Shown here piece by piece: positions 8,621 through 18,205 of a stretch of 60,802 bases of DNA (its first letter is position 1; every line of letters starts with the position of its first letter). Made by a program: the position numbers and the translations under genes. The stretch lies in the NCBI GenBank assembly GCA_022447495.1, contig JAKVBH010000013.1, positions 99,173 through 159,974 of the forward strand, in the 5' to 3' direction. The DNA is from Marinovum sp. Lineage in GTDB: Bacteria > Pseudomonadota > Alphaproteobacteria > Rhodobacterales > Rhodobacteraceae. The notes under the pieces are model-generated. The model saw only the letters and a list, made by a program, of their open reading frames with translations, did no database searches and was not told the origin of the DNA.

Positions 8621-9994
8621 TCAGCAGTTGGGCACGTTGACCGCAAGGCCGCCCAATGACGTCTCTTTGTATTTGTCCATCATGTCGGCGCCAGTCTGAC
8701 GCATCGTTTCGATGCAAGCATCCAGCGGGACAAGGTGTTCGCCGTCGCCGCGCAGGGCCAGAGATGCCGCGGATACGGCCTTGATCGCGCCGAGGCCATT
8801 GCGTTCGATGCAGGGTACTTGGACGAGGCCCTTGATCGGATCACAGGTCATGCCGAGGTGATGTTCCAGGGCAATTTCCGCTGCGTTTTCGACTTGTTCC
8901 GGTGTGCCGCCCATCACGGCGCAAAGCCCAGCAGCGGCCATCGCTGAGGCGGAGCCCACTTCGGCCTGGCATCCTGCTTCGGCGCCAGAGATCGACGCGT
9001 TGTATTTGACCAAGCCACCAATCGCCGCAGCCGTGAGTAGAAACTCATCAACTTTTGAATGACTTGCGCTTGGCACATGGTCGAGCCAGTACCGGATGAC
9101 AGCGGGCACCACACCCGCCGCTCCGTTTGTTGGCGCCGTCACCACTTGGCCGCCTGCCGCGTTCTCTTCGTTGACGGCCATGGCATAAACGCTGATCCAG
9201 TCGTTGATCGTATGTGGCGCAACGAGATTCATGCCGCGCTCTTCCATGAGTGCATCATAAATGCACTTTGCACGGCGTTTGACCTTTAAACCACCGGGCA
9301 GAATGCCATCGTTGGTGAGCCCGCGATCAATGCAGTCATTCATCACGCCCCAGATGCGCGCTGTGCCATCCTTGAGCGCATTTGGGCCCATCCGCGAAAT
9401 CTCATTTTTGCGCTTCAATCCTGCAATTGGCATCCCTTCCGAGCGCGTCATCTGCAACATTTCTTTTGCAGATTTAAAGGGATAGGGGACGGGCGGTCCG
9501 TCTTCGATCTCAACGCTGGCGTCGTGTTCGGCGGCGGTCACCACGAAGCCACCGCCTATGGAATAGTAGGTTTCCTGAATCAGCGCGTCGCCTTGCGCGT
9601 CTAAACCTTCGAGCACCATGCCATTGGCATGACCGGGTAAGGCGGGTCCAAAATCGAACTTTAGGTCTTCAGATGGGCGGAAGGTCAAAACCGGCAGTCC
9701 CTCAACCTCAATTGTGCCAGTTGCCTTGATCTGGGCCAAAGTCGCTTCCGCTTTGTCATGGTCATAGGTATCGGGCAGGAATCCCGCCAATCCCAGCACT
9801 GTCGCCCGGTCCGTGGCATGCCCCACGCCAGTGAACGCGAGCGATCCATAAAGCGTCGCGCGTACGCCTGCGAATTGGTAAGGCGCCGCGCGCATCGCAT
9901 CGAGGAACCGCGCCGCCGCCACCATGGGTCCCATCGTGTGGGACGAGGAGGGGCCGATACCGATCTTGAACATGTCGAACACGGAGAGAAACAT
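8621..9994 (-). CDS. sdaA: L-serine ammonia-lyase, single-chain iron-sulfur type
   Basis: This 457-residue enzyme converts L-serine to pyruvate and ammonia. The N-terminal beta domain starts with [20 protein letters not shown], the serine-binding SSSHT signature of this family. The C-terminal alpha domain holds the cysteines that ligate the 4Fe-4S cluster, including CDPIKG and VPCIERNG, and the [13 protein letters not shown] motif. Alpha and beta parts are fused in one chain, as in E. coli SdaA, and length agrees with that family. It follows the glutathione S-transferase gene on the same strand with only 11 bases between, so they may share a transcript. Confidence 0.95.
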   Translation of the reverse strand: MFLSVFDMFKIGIGPSSSHTMGPMVAAARFLDAMRAAPYQFAGVRATLYGSLAFTGVGHATDRATVLGLAGFLPDTYDHDKAEATLAQIKATGTIEVEGLPVLTFRPSEDLKFDFGPALPGHANGMVLEGLDAQGDALIQETYYSIGGGFVVTAAEHDASVEIEDGPPVPYPFKSAKEMLQMTRSEGMPIAGLKRKNEISRMGPNALKDGTARIWGVMNDCIDRGLTNDGILPGGLKVKRRAKCIYDALMEERGMNLVAPHTINDWISVYAMAVNEENAAGGQVVTAPTNGAAGVVPAVIRYWLDHVPSASHSKVDEFLLTAAAIGGLVKYNASISGAEAGCQAEVGSASAMAAAGLCAVMGGTPEQVENAAEIALEHHLGMTCDPIKGLVQVPCIERNGLGAIKAVSAASLALRGDGEHLVPLDACIETMRQTGADMMDKYKETSLGGLAVNVPNC

Positions 9995-10005
9995 TGCAAA
10001 ACTTT

Positions 10006-10713
10006 CTAAAGCACGCTGCCTTCGGGCGGATTCGGGAGCTGAGGTTTTGATAAGAACCTGTGCCCCAAGCCTTCTGCGTGCGCAACCCGCCGGGCCGATG
10101 GCCGGGCTTCAACCCGGATTGAAAGAGCCTCAAGCGCCGGGAAATCAGGTAAGTTGAACCACGCAGTCCACCCCACCGGATAAATGCCACACCAGCGCAA
10201 ACAGCCAGAGAGATATAGCTCTAGGATGTCGGTCGTCTCGGGCGCGGTCCGTTCCGCGATATAAGCATCCAAAAGCCCTAGAGCGCGGGGCAGGGTGGTG
10301 TTTTTGGGGTGCACATCCTGGATCGTGCGACGCAATGTGTTGGTGTCGTTGGCGTCTTTGCCGACGTATTTTTCCGGATAGAAGTTGAGCCGCAGCAGTG
10401 GATGCAACGTGTTGGCGGTAAAGAAAAACCACTTCAGAAAATCGCCGCGTTCGGGGGTGCCAGACTTTGGGGCGAGGGCTTGATGCACCTCTGACAGCCA
10501 CATCAAAATAGCGCCTGTTTCAAATAGTGTATCGCTTGGGGTTTCTAAACACGGGATCAACCCGGTTGGCGCTTTTGCGCGGTAGCGAGGACTTTCTTGC
10601 GCCTTGCTTGCGCGATCGACCAAGCGGGCCTCGTAGGGCAGGCCTAATTCTTCTAGCGCCATCCGAATGATGAGCGACGCGTTGTCTGGGGCATAGTGGA
10701 GCACATAGGTCAT
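10006..10713 (-). CDS. Glutathione S-transferase family protein
   Basis: This protein of about 235 residues has an N-terminal thioredoxin-fold GST domain (YVLHYAPDNASLIIRMAL, then TGLIPCLETP with the cis-proline loop, then LFETGAILMWL for glutathione binding) and an all-helical C-terminal domain. The open frame extends upstream to 10860, but the upstream stretch is arginine/proline-rich and unlike GSTs, so the ATG at 10713 is preferred. It lies just upstream of sdaA. It may conjugate glutathione to electrophiles or act as a thiol transferase; the substrate is unknown. Its start region is divergent from rpiA. Confidence 0.85.
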   Translation of the reverse strand: MTYVLHYAPDNASLIIRMALEELGLPYEARLVDRASKAQESPRYRAKAPTGLIPCLETPSDTLFETGAILMWLSEVHQALAPKSGTPERGDFLKWFFFTANTLHPLLRLNFYPEKYVGKDANDTNTLRRTIQDVHPKNTTLPRALGLLDAYIAERTAPETTDILELYLSGCLRWCGIYPVGWTAWFNLPDFPALEALSIRVEARPSARRVAHAEGLGHRFLSKPQLPNPPEGSVL

Positions 10714-10879
10714 GGGATCTGTTAGGATGTCTGGTGTTGCGGTGACGTTTCCAAAGCGACCTTGCGGTGCGAATTGGCGGCGGGGTAGCGTTCTGTGGTT
10801 GACAAAATAGGGCCGCTTTTTGGGGTGGGTGTCGGGCGGCACCCGCGCTATATGAGACACAGATTATTGGAGGTGCGCC

Positions 10880-11665
10880 ATGAGCGGAGAATTGTCCCCC
10901 ATCGACAAAGCCAAATTCGTTGCAGCAAAGCGCGCGGCGGAGTTTGTGGAGCACGGCATGCGTGTGGGTTTGGGCACGGGGTCGACCGCGGCATGGCTTG
11001 TGCGCTGTTTGGGCGAGATGGTCCGCGAAGAAGGGCTGCGCTTTAAAGGCGTGCCAACGTCGACCCGCACCGCAGATTTGGCGCGGGAGATGGGCATCGA
11101 AGTGATCTCACTTGACGAGGCGCGGTGGTTGGACGTGACTATCGACGGCGCCGACGAGTTTAATCGATCGCTTAATCTCATCAAAGGCGGCGGTGGGGCG
11201 CTTTTGCAGGAAAAGATCGTGGCAACGGCCTCTGATCGCATGGTGGTCATTGCTGACGCGGCTAAAGAGGTCGAAACCCTGGGCGCCTTTCCTTTGCCCA
11301 TCGAATTGATCCCCTTTGGCTGGCAAACGACCCAAGCGCTGGTGGAGGAGATGTTGGTTTCAATGGATGTGATGGGCCGCAACGCGAGTCTGCGCATGAA
11401 CGGTGACGCGCCCTACATCACCGATGAGGGCAACTACATCCTCGATCTCCACCTGCAGCGCATAGGCAACCCGCGCCAATTGGCTCTGGTCCTCAATCAG
11501 ATGCCGGGCGTTGTGGAAAACGGACTCTTTATCGACATCTGTGACACGGTTGTGATCGGTCACGGCGACGGGCGCGTTTTGGTGCGCGACATCAACGAAG
11601 GCACCGAAGAGGAAGAGCGCCTCGATTTTGTGGAGAGCGACAACCTCTTTGCTGATCTGGACTAA
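10880..11665 (+). CDS. rpiA: Ribose-5-phosphate isomerase A
   Basis: This 261-residue enzyme interconverts ribose 5-phosphate and ribulose 5-phosphate in the pentose phosphate pathway. Family signatures are clear: GLGTGSTAAWLV near residue 33 (phosphate binding), DVTIDGADEFN with the catalytic aspartates near residue 90, and LIKGGGGALLQEKIVA near residue 103. A good ribosome binding site (GGAGG, about 8 bases upstream) supports the ATG. The C-terminal end is acidic and slightly longer than in E. coli (219 residues). gor follows on the same strand 168 bases downstream. Confidence 0.96.
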   Translation: MSGELSPIDKAKFVAAKRAAEFVEHGMRVGLGTGSTAAWLVRCLGEMVREEGLRFKGVPTSTRTADLAREMGIEVISLDEARWLDVTIDGADEFNRSLNLIKGGGGALLQEKIVATASDRMVVIADAAKEVETLGAFPLPIELIPFGWQTTQALVEEMLVSMDVMGRNASLRMNGDAPYITDEGNYILDLHLQRIGNPRQLALVLNQMPGVVENGLFIDICDTVVIGHGDGRVLVRDINEGTEEEERLDFVESDNLFADLD

Positions 11666-11833
11666 GCGGCGCAGTCGTTTTTGCGGGTTAACGCGGTTTC
11701 GCGGGGTCTTTCCAAACAATTGCGCCCATTTCGTCCCAAACCAATGTGATTGGGGGCGGAGTTGTACTCCCGCAGAGGTTGACTATCTGCCTGGCATAAG
11801 AGACCAACGTGCGACGGCAAAAGGACGACCTCG

Positions 11834-13195
11834 ATGAGCGAATTTGATTATGATCTCTTTGTGATTGGGGGCGGATCTGGCGGAGTACGTGCTGCCCGCG
11901 TCGCGGCGAGTGAAACCGGTGCCAAGGTCGCGCTGGCCGAAGAGGACCGTTACGGAGGCACTTGCGTGCAACGCGGCTGTGTGCCCAAAAAGTTCATGGT
12001 CTTTGCCTCGCAATACCCAAGCTTTGCCGAAGACGGCGCCAAGTATGGGTGGGAGATGACCTCTGGCGCGTTCAATTGGCCGGTCTTCTCTGACAAGCTC
12101 CACGCGGAGTTGGACCGCCTCGAAGGGGTCTATCGCAAGCTTCTTTCCGGGGCCGGGGTCGAGACATTTGATGCCCGCGCCATGGTCAAAGATGCCCACA
12201 CGGTGCAACTTTCTACGGGTGAGACCAAAACCGCCAAGCACATCCTCTTGGCTGTGGGTGGGGCGCCTGTGACCCCGGATGTGCCGGGCGCTGAATTGGC
12301 GATTACCTCCAACGAGGTTTTCCACCTCGAAAGACTGCCTAAGCGGATGTTGATCATCGGCGGCGGGTATATCGCATGTGAATTTGCTTGCATAATGAAT
12401 GGGCTGGGGACGGAAGTGACTCAGTTCTATCGTGGTGCTCAAGTCTTGCGTGGCTTTGATGATGAGGCCCGGGGGCTGGTCGCTGAAGAGATGCAGCAAA
12501 ACGGCGTTGATTTGCACCTGGGCACCAACATCCTTGAGATGCGCAAAGAGGCCGATGGCATCTGCGTCAAAGCCACCAACGGCATGGAAGACCACTACGA
12601 CCAGGTCATGTTCGCCACCGGTCGTTCGCCCAACACCAAAAACATAGGTCTGGAAGAGGTGGGTGTTGAGATCGGTCGCCAAGGTGAGGTGGTTGTGAAT
12701 GAGTATTCCCAGACTACAGTTCCATCGATCTTTGCCATCGGCGATGTCACCGACCGTGTGAATCTTACTCCTGTCGCAATCCGCGAGGGCATGGCCTTTG
12801 TTGAGACCGTGTTTAAAGCAAACCCAACTCCCGTGGATCACGAGTTGATTCCATCTGCCGTTTTCACCCAACCTGAGCTTGGTACCGTGGGACTTTCGGA
12901 GGAAGAGGCGTGTGAGCAAGAAGAGATTGAGGTCTACTGCACCTCTTTCCGCGCCATGCAAACCTCTTTTGCTGACCGTCCAGACAGAGTTTTGATGAAA
13001 CTTGTCGTGTCCAAAGCCACCCGCAAAGTTCTGGGCTGTCACATTGTCGCGCCCCAAGCTGGCGAGATGATCCAATTGGCGGGAATTGCGGTAAAAATGG
13101 GCGCAACCAAAGAAGATTTTGATCGGACCGTCGCGGTTCACCCCACAATGTCAGAGGAACTGGTGACAATGCGTGCGCCGGTGCGTACCGGGTAA
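11834..13195 (+). CDS. gor: Glutathione-disulfide reductase
   Basis: This 453-residue FAD enzyme reduces glutathione disulfide with NADPH. It shows the FAD-binding GGGSGGVRAAR near residue 12, the redox disulfide in GGTCVQRGCVPKK near residues 42-54, a second Rossmann motif GGGYIACEFA, the FAD-binding AIGDVTDR, and the C-terminal HPTMSEE with the catalytic His-Glu pair. The CVxRGCVPKK spacing distinguishes it from lipoamide dehydrogenase (CLxxGCIPSK). Lengths match the family. It may be co-transcribed with rpiA, which would place an NADPH consumer next to a pentose phosphate gene. Confidence 0.94.
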   Translation: MSEFDYDLFVIGGGSGGVRAARVAASETGAKVALAEEDRYGGTCVQRGCVPKKFMVFASQYPSFAEDGAKYGWEMTSGAFNWPVFSDKLHAELDRLEGVYRKLLSGAGVETFDARAMVKDAHTVQLSTGETKTAKHILLAVGGAPVTPDVPGAELAITSNEVFHLERLPKRMLIIGGGYIACEFACIMNGLGTEVTQFYRGAQVLRGFDDEARGLVAEEMQQNGVDLHLGTNILEMRKEADGICVKATNGMEDHYDQVMFATGRSPNTKNIGLEEVGVEIGRQGEVVVNEYSQTTVPSIFAIGDVTDRVNLTPVAIREGMAFVETVFKANPTPVDHELIPSAVFTQPELGTVGLSEEEACEQEEIEVYCTSFRAMQTSFADRPDRVLMKLVVSKATRKVLGCHIVAPQAGEMIQLAGIAVKMGATKEDFDRTVAVHPTMSEELVTMRAPVRTG

Positions 13196-13289
13196 CCCGT
13201 GTGGGTTGAAATCTGACGCGGCACCCACAGGTTACTTAAGTAAGTGATTTTGCTGTTCTGACCGAGCGATAGTTAAAGGAAGGAAACAC

Positions 13290-14438
13290 ATGGCAGGCAA
13301 TTCCGGCGGCCCCTGGGGGGGCGGCGGTTCTGGTGGACGCGGGCCAAATGGCGGCGGCAACAGAGGCTCTGGTGACGGTGGACGCGGTCCGGGTGATGAC
13401 GGACCACAGATCCCCGAAATCGACGAGCTCATGAAAAAAGGCCAAGAGCAGTTGCGCGTCCTCATGGGCGGACGCGGCAATCGTGGAACTGGCAATGGCT
13501 CCGGCGGTGACGGTGGCGGCGGAGGAATTTCCCGCGGAATGATCGGCATTGGCGTCTTGGCGGCCATTGGTGTCTGGGCTTTCTCGAGTTTCTATACTGT
13601 GCGTCCAGAAGAGCAGTCGGTTGAATTGTTCCTGGGTGAGTTCTCTTCCATCGGCAATCCGGGATTGAACTTTGCGCCATGGCCTTTGGTCACCGCAGAG
13701 GTTCTTCCTGTGACGCGCGAACAAACCGAAGAGATCGGTGTGGGCGCTCGCGGCTCTGATGCAGGTCTTATGCTGACGGGTGACGAGAACATCGTGGACA
13801 TCGACTTCCAAGTGGTTTGGAACATCTCTGAGCCAGACAAATTCTTGTTCAATCTGCGCGATGCGCGGGCGACGATCCGGGCGACGTCTGAATCGGCGAT
13901 GCGCGAAATCATCGCGCAATCAGAACTTGCACCAATCCTCAACCGGGACCGTGGTGCAATTGCGGACGGCGTCAAAGACCTGATCCAATCCACACTCGAT
14001 AGCTACGATTCCGGCGTCAACATTGTCCGGGTCAACCTCGACAAAGCCGACCCTCCGCAACCGGTGATCGACGCGTTCCGCGACGTGCAAGCCGCTGAAC
14101 AAGAGCGAGACCGTCTACAAAATGTGGCCGATGCATATGCCAATCGCGTCCTCGCGGAAGCGCGTGGTGAAGCGGCTCAGGTCCTCGAAGAGGCTGAAGG
14201 GTATCGCGCACGTGTCGTGAACGAAGCCGAAGGTGAGGCCTCACGCTTCTCCGCGGTCTTGGGCGAGTATTCCAAGGCCCCCGAAGTGACCCGAAAACGT
14301 CTCTATCTGGAAACAATGGAGAACGTTTTGAGTCGCGTAGACAAGATCATACTGGACGAAAGCGAAGGGGGTGCTGGCGGACAAGGCGTTGTCCCATATC
14401 TCCCGCTTAATGAACTGCGCCGTGGAGGGTCCAACTGA
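13290..14438 (+). CDS. hflK: FtsH modulator HflK
   Basis: This 382-residue SPFH-family membrane protein forms, with HflC, a large cage around the FtsH protease and tunes degradation of membrane proteins. The first 75 residues are very rich in glycine and asparagine. One membrane anchor follows (IGIGVLAAIGVWAFSS), then the SPFH domain starting YTVRPEEQSVELF, and a long alpha-helical region rich in Ala, Glu and Arg (AEAREAAQVLEEAEGYRAR type). A ribosome binding site (AAGGAAGG) precedes the ATG. Its stop overlaps the hflC ATG (TGATG), indicating translational coupling. Confidence 0.95.
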   Translation: MAGNSGGPWGGGGSGGRGPNGGGNRGSGDGGRGPGDDGPQIPEIDELMKKGQEQLRVLMGGRGNRGTGNGSGGDGGGGGISRGMIGIGVLAAIGVWAFSSFYTVRPEEQSVELFLGEFSSIGNPGLNFAPWPLVTAEVLPVTREQTEEIGVGARGSDAGLMLTGDENIVDIDFQVVWNISEPDKFLFNLRDARATIRATSESAMREIIAQSELAPILNRDRGAIADGVKDLIQSTLDSYDSGVNIVRVNLDKADPPQPVIDAFRDVQAAEQERDRLQNVADAYANRVLAEARGEAAQVLEEAEGYRARVVNEAEGEASRFSAVLGEYSKAPEVTRKRLYLETMENVLSRVDKIILDESEGGAGGQGVVPYLPLNELRRGGSN

Positions 14439-15316
14439 TGCGGAAATCGACACTCCTTTTGCCAGTCCTGGTCGTTTTAATTATTGTGGGACTGAGCGCC
14501 ATCTACGTCGTGGATGAACGTGAGAAGGCGCTAGTGCTGCGGTTTGGCCGCGTGGTTGACACTAAAGAAGAGCCCGGATTGGCCTTTAAAGTTCCGCTTC
14601 TCGATGAGGTGGTCCGCTACGATGATCGCATCTTGAGCCTCGATGTGGAACCGCTCGAAGTCACGCCACTCGACGATAGACGCTTGGTCGTAGACGCCTT
14701 CGCGCGCTACAGGATTTCTGATGTGAACCAGTTCCGCCAAGCGGTGGGCACTGGTGGCATTGGTTCTGCTGACCGCCGTCTGGACGGTATTTTGCGCGAT
14801 CAGCTGCGGGGCGTTCTTGGCTCAGTGAGTTCCAATGACATCCTGTCGTCGGATCGTGCCGCGCTTATGCTGCGTATTCGTAACGGGGCGATTGCCGAAG
14901 CGCGGAGTCTCGGCATTGAAGTCGTGGACGTCCGTCTGAAGCGCACCGACCTTCCTGCTGAAAACCTCGATGCGACCTTTGAACGGATGCGCGCCGAGCG
15001 GGAACGGGAAGCCACAGATGAACGTGCTCGCGGTAACGAAGCTGCGCAGCGTGTCCGCGCCCAAGCCGATCGGACCGTTGTGGAACTTGTCTCCGACGCC
15101 AACCGTCAAGCTGAGATCATCCGAGGTGAGGCCGATGCCCGCCGTAACGCGATCTTTGCCAACGCATTTGGTGCTGACCCAGAATTCTTTGAATTCTACC
15201 GGTCTTTAACTGCCTACGAGCGCGCGCTTCAGGGCCAGAACTCGACGATGGTGCTTTCGCCAGACAGTGAGTTCTTCAACTACCTCAAGTCTGACACAGG
15301 CTCACGTTCGGAATAA
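14438..15316 (+). CDS. hflC: FtsH modulator HflC
   Basis: This 292-residue SPFH-domain protein is the partner of HflK. It has an N-terminal signal anchor (LLLPVLVVLIIVGLSAIYVV), then the SPFH core beginning DEREKALVLRFGRVV, and a helical tail with the conserved region ANAFGADPEFFEFYRSLTAYE typical of HflC. It overlaps hflK by one base and is followed nine bases later by a DUF2065 gene. In many alphaproteobacteria a DegP/Do protease comes next; here that protease is 5.9 kb further on. Confidence 0.95.
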   Translation: MRKSTLLLPVLVVLIIVGLSAIYVVDEREKALVLRFGRVVDTKEEPGLAFKVPLLDEVVRYDDRILSLDVEPLEVTPLDDRRLVVDAFARYRISDVNQFRQAVGTGGIGSADRRLDGILRDQLRGVLGSVSSNDILSSDRAALMLRIRNGAIAEARSLGIEVVDVRLKRTDLPAENLDATFERMRAEREREATDERARGNEAAQRVRAQADRTVVELVSDANRQAEIIRGEADARRNAIFANAFGADPEFFEFYRSLTAYERALQGQNSTMVLSPDSEFFNYLKSDTGSRSE

Positions 15317-15325
15317 GGGGCGTTC

Positions 15326-15523
15326 ATGATCGCAACCGCGCTTCTCGCGCTTGGATTGGTATTGATCGTGGAGGGGCTGGTCTATGCACTGGCCCCTTCG
15401 CTTACTGAGCAGTTGCTCGAACAACTGCGCCTGCTGAGCGACGAGCAAAAGCGCAACTTAGGTCTGGTCGCACTTGCCTTTGGTGTGGCTCTGGTTTGGG
15501 TCGCCAAAACCCTCGGAGCTTAA
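15326..15523 (+). CDS. DUF2065 small membrane protein
   Basis: This 65-residue protein has two hydrophobic segments, one at the N terminus (TALLALGLVLIVEGLVYAL) and one near the C terminus (NLGLVALAFGVALVWVAK), joined by an amphipathic LTEQLLEQLRLLSDEQ linker. This is the DUF2065 pattern (YjeT-like), usually encoded directly after hflC. It starts nine bases after the hflC stop and is surely in that operon. The function is unknown, but genomic linkage points to membrane protein quality control. Confidence 0.88.
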   Translation: MIATALLALGLVLIVEGLVYALAPSLTEQLLEQLRLLSDEQKRNLGLVALAFGVALVWVAKTLGA

Positions 15524-15712
15524 AGCATGTCTCGTTTAGATTGAGACGCTTGTGGGTTTCCTTTCGCTACCGGAAAAAACGAAGCGCCATGCGCGTTATT
15601 TCACCGGAAACCGGAAATGCTATAAGCGCGATCTTTCGCCCATGCACCACTTGGCGTCCTTTGACCGCATGCTTATCTCTGCCTATACTGCCGGCGAGAG
15701 CAGGAGGCCCAC

Positions 15713-18205
15713 GTGCTACGGTTTGTGATGTCATTTTTCGGGGCGATCTTCAGCCTCGTCACCCTCGGTCTTGCGATGATCGCTCTGACCGTTGGGGCCA
15801 TTTTTTGGATGTATGGGCGTGACTTGCCTAGCCATGAGAGCCTTGCGCAGTACACGCCGCCAACCATCAGTCGCATCTATTCCAGCCAGGGCGAGTTGAT
15901 TGATGAGTTTGCGCAAGAGCGCCGACTTTTTACCCCCGCTGAAGATATTCCGGACCTGATCAAACAAGCGTTCATTTCTGCGGAAGACAAGAACTTCTAT
16001 ACCCACGCCGGTTACGACCCCCGGGGGATTGCCGCGGCGGCACGTGATGCGATTGTGTCGCGTGGTCAAAACCTACGTGGGGCATCGACGATCACGCAGC
16101 AGGTGATGAAAAACTTTCTTCTCGATGGTTCCCGTCAAGCTGAGCGCAAGATCAAAGAGATCATCTTAGCCACTCGGATTGAAGAGACACTGACCAAAGA
16201 AGACATCCTAGAGCTCTATCTAAACGAGATTTTTCTGGGTCAAAACTCCTACGGTGTGACGGCTGCAGCACAGGCTTATTTCAACAAAACGCTCTCAGAA
16301 CTTGCTCCGCACGAAGCCGCGTTCTTAGCCTCCTTGCCCAAAGCGCCATCGGACTATCACCCGGTGCGCCGCAAGGATCGTTTGTTGGCGCGGCGCAACT
16401 TTGTGCTCAAAGAAATGCTAGAGAACGGCTATCTGACAGCTGAAGTCTATGCGTCCGAAGTTGCCCGTCCGCTCCTATCAGTCCAGAATGGTGACTTTGA
16501 ACCGTTCCGCAAAAAGCTTCCCCCGAGGGACTATTTCACTGACGAAATTCGCCGCCAATTGTCTGGCCAGTTCGGGCAGGAGGAGTTCTTTTCCGCAGGT
16601 ATGACTGTCCGCGCGACAATCGACCCTGAAATGCAGGAGCACGCGGCCTCGGCATTGCAACGCCAGCTTGAAAGCTACGATCGGGCAACAGGCATTTGGC
16701 GCGGTACGGGGGATAAGATTGATCCCAAAAACCTCGGCAATTGGGCAAAGGCTTTGAGCGAAACCACAGTGTCGCGCGATATCAACTTGGGTGGAAAATG
16801 GGTGCCCGCTGTGGTGCTTGAACCCGGAGATCGCGCCATGCGCGTTGGCATTGAGGGCGTCGAGTATGTCCAAGACGTGCCGCGCGCAGACATTCGGTGG
16901 CTCAAGGGCGATTTCTTCGACAACTTCGAACCCGGTGATGTTGTGCATGTCCGCCAAGTCACCAATGATGACGGAAGTTTCGATCGTTGGTCACTTCGCC
17001 AAGTGCCTCAGGTCCAGGGCGCCTTTGTGGCGATGGACGTAAACACCGGTCGCGTGATCGCCATGCAGGGTGGGTTCAGCTACCAAAACTCAGTTTTCAA
17101 CCGCGCGACCCAAGCGCAGCGTCAACCGGGATCGGCGTTCAAACCATTCGTCTACGCAGCCGCACTCGATTCTGGGTACTCCCCGGCCACAGTGGTGGTT
17201 GACGCGCCGATTGAGATCAACACGCCACAAGGCGTATGGCGCCCTAAGAACGCGTCAAACAAGTTTTATGGCCCGACCCCATTGCGCACCGGGATTGAGC
17301 AATCGCGAAACCTAATGACCATTCGCTTGGCCCAAGAGGTTGGTATGGATGTGATCGCGGGCTATGCCGAACGCTTTGGCGTCTATGACAACATGAACCG
17401 CGTGCTGGCGGCGTCGCTCGGCTCTGACGAGACGACCCTCTATAAAATGGTTGCGTCCTATGCGATGTTCGCCAATGGCGGTGAGCGGATCACGCCGACC
17501 CTTATTGACCGGGTACAGGATCGCTATGGCCAGACGATTTTCCGACATGACCCTCGCGTGTGCACCGATTGCAATGACCCTGACATTGAAGGCAACAGCG
17601 GCCCGCGGATTGTGTCAGATCGTGCACGTGTGATGGATGCAGTAACTGCGCATCAATTGCGCTCGATGATGCAAGGTGTGGTCACGCGTGGGACCGCGCG
17701 CAAATCGGTGACACTTGATGTGCCCACAGCAGGTAAAACCGGAACAACAAACGACGCCAAAGACGTGTGGTTTGTTGGGTTCACCTCAAACATCGTTGCT
17801 GGCTGCTACATTGGGTTCGATACACCCCGTTCCCTGGGGCCCGGCGCGTCGGGTGGCGGCATGTGCGGCCCGGTCTTCAACAGCTTTATGAGCAAAGCGA
17901 TCTCCAAATACGGGGCGGGTGGGTTCACCGCTCCAGAGGAATGCGAGTTCATCCACATTGATCGGTTCACCGGCGCGCGCTTAGCCGATGGTGCGGCCGG
18001 CGACAACGTCGTGACCGAGTGTTTCCGCCCCGGCGAGGAGCCCATCTTCGGTATCACCTTTGATGGTGGATTCGCGATGGGGTCTAATTTTGAACGCTTT
18101 GAGACGAACCGTGTGGCCAAAGAGGTCACAACCTCGACCGGACGTCGCGCCGTTGTGGGGCCAAAAGCGAGTTTTGGATCGCTCAGTTCCGGCGGGCTTT
18201 ATTGA
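15713..18205 (+). CDS. mrcA: Penicillin-binding protein 1A (bifunctional)
   Basis: This 830-residue class A PBP polymerises and cross-links peptidoglycan. A membrane anchor at the N terminus is followed by the GT51 transglycosylase domain (SAEDKNFYTHAGYDPRG with the catalytic Glu, then RGASTITQQVMKN), a PBP1A-type inserted domain, and the transpeptidase domain with SAFK as the active-site SxxK, SRN, and KTGTTND. It starts with GTG at 15713, preceded by AGGAGG at 15702-15707, which settles the start. In related genomes mrcA is usually followed closely by prfB; here a racemase relic and a desaturase gene intervene. Confidence 0.95.
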   Translation: MLRFVMSFFGAIFSLVTLGLAMIALTVGAIFWMYGRDLPSHESLAQYTPPTISRIYSSQGELIDEFAQERRLFTPAEDIPDLIKQAFISAEDKNFYTHAGYDPRGIAAAARDAIVSRGQNLRGASTITQQVMKNFLLDGSRQAERKIKEIILATRIEETLTKEDILELYLNEIFLGQNSYGVTAAAQAYFNKTLSELAPHEAAFLASLPKAPSDYHPVRRKDRLLARRNFVLKEMLENGYLTAEVYASEVARPLLSVQNGDFEPFRKKLPPRDYFTDEIRRQLSGQFGQEEFFSAGMTVRATIDPEMQEHAASALQRQLESYDRATGIWRGTGDKIDPKNLGNWAKALSETTVSRDINLGGKWVPAVVLEPGDRAMRVGIEGVEYVQDVPRADIRWLKGDFFDNFEPGDVVHVRQVTNDDGSFDRWSLRQVPQVQGAFVAMDVNTGRVIAMQGGFSYQNSVFNRATQAQRQPGSAFKPFVYAAALDSGYSPATVVVDAPIEINTPQGVWRPKNASNKFYGPTPLRTGIEQSRNLMTIRLAQEVGMDVIAGYAERFGVYDNMNRVLAASLGSDETTLYKMVASYAMFANGGERITPTLIDRVQDRYGQTIFRHDPRVCTDCNDPDIEGNSGPRIVSDRARVMDAVTAHQLRSMMQGVVTRGTARKSVTLDVPTAGKTGTTNDAKDVWFVGFTSNIVAGCYIGFDTPRSLGPGASGGGMCGPVFNSFMSKAISKYGAGGFTAPEECEFIHIDRFTGARLADGAAGDNVVTECFRPGEEPIFGITFDGGFAMGSNFERFETNRVAKEVTTSTGRRAVVGPKASFGSLSSGGLY

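Noticed and set aside
11783-13141. A 452-codon minus-strand frame antisense to gor
   Set aside because: It mirrors gor over nearly its whole length and shows no protein motifs; gor has all catalytic signatures.
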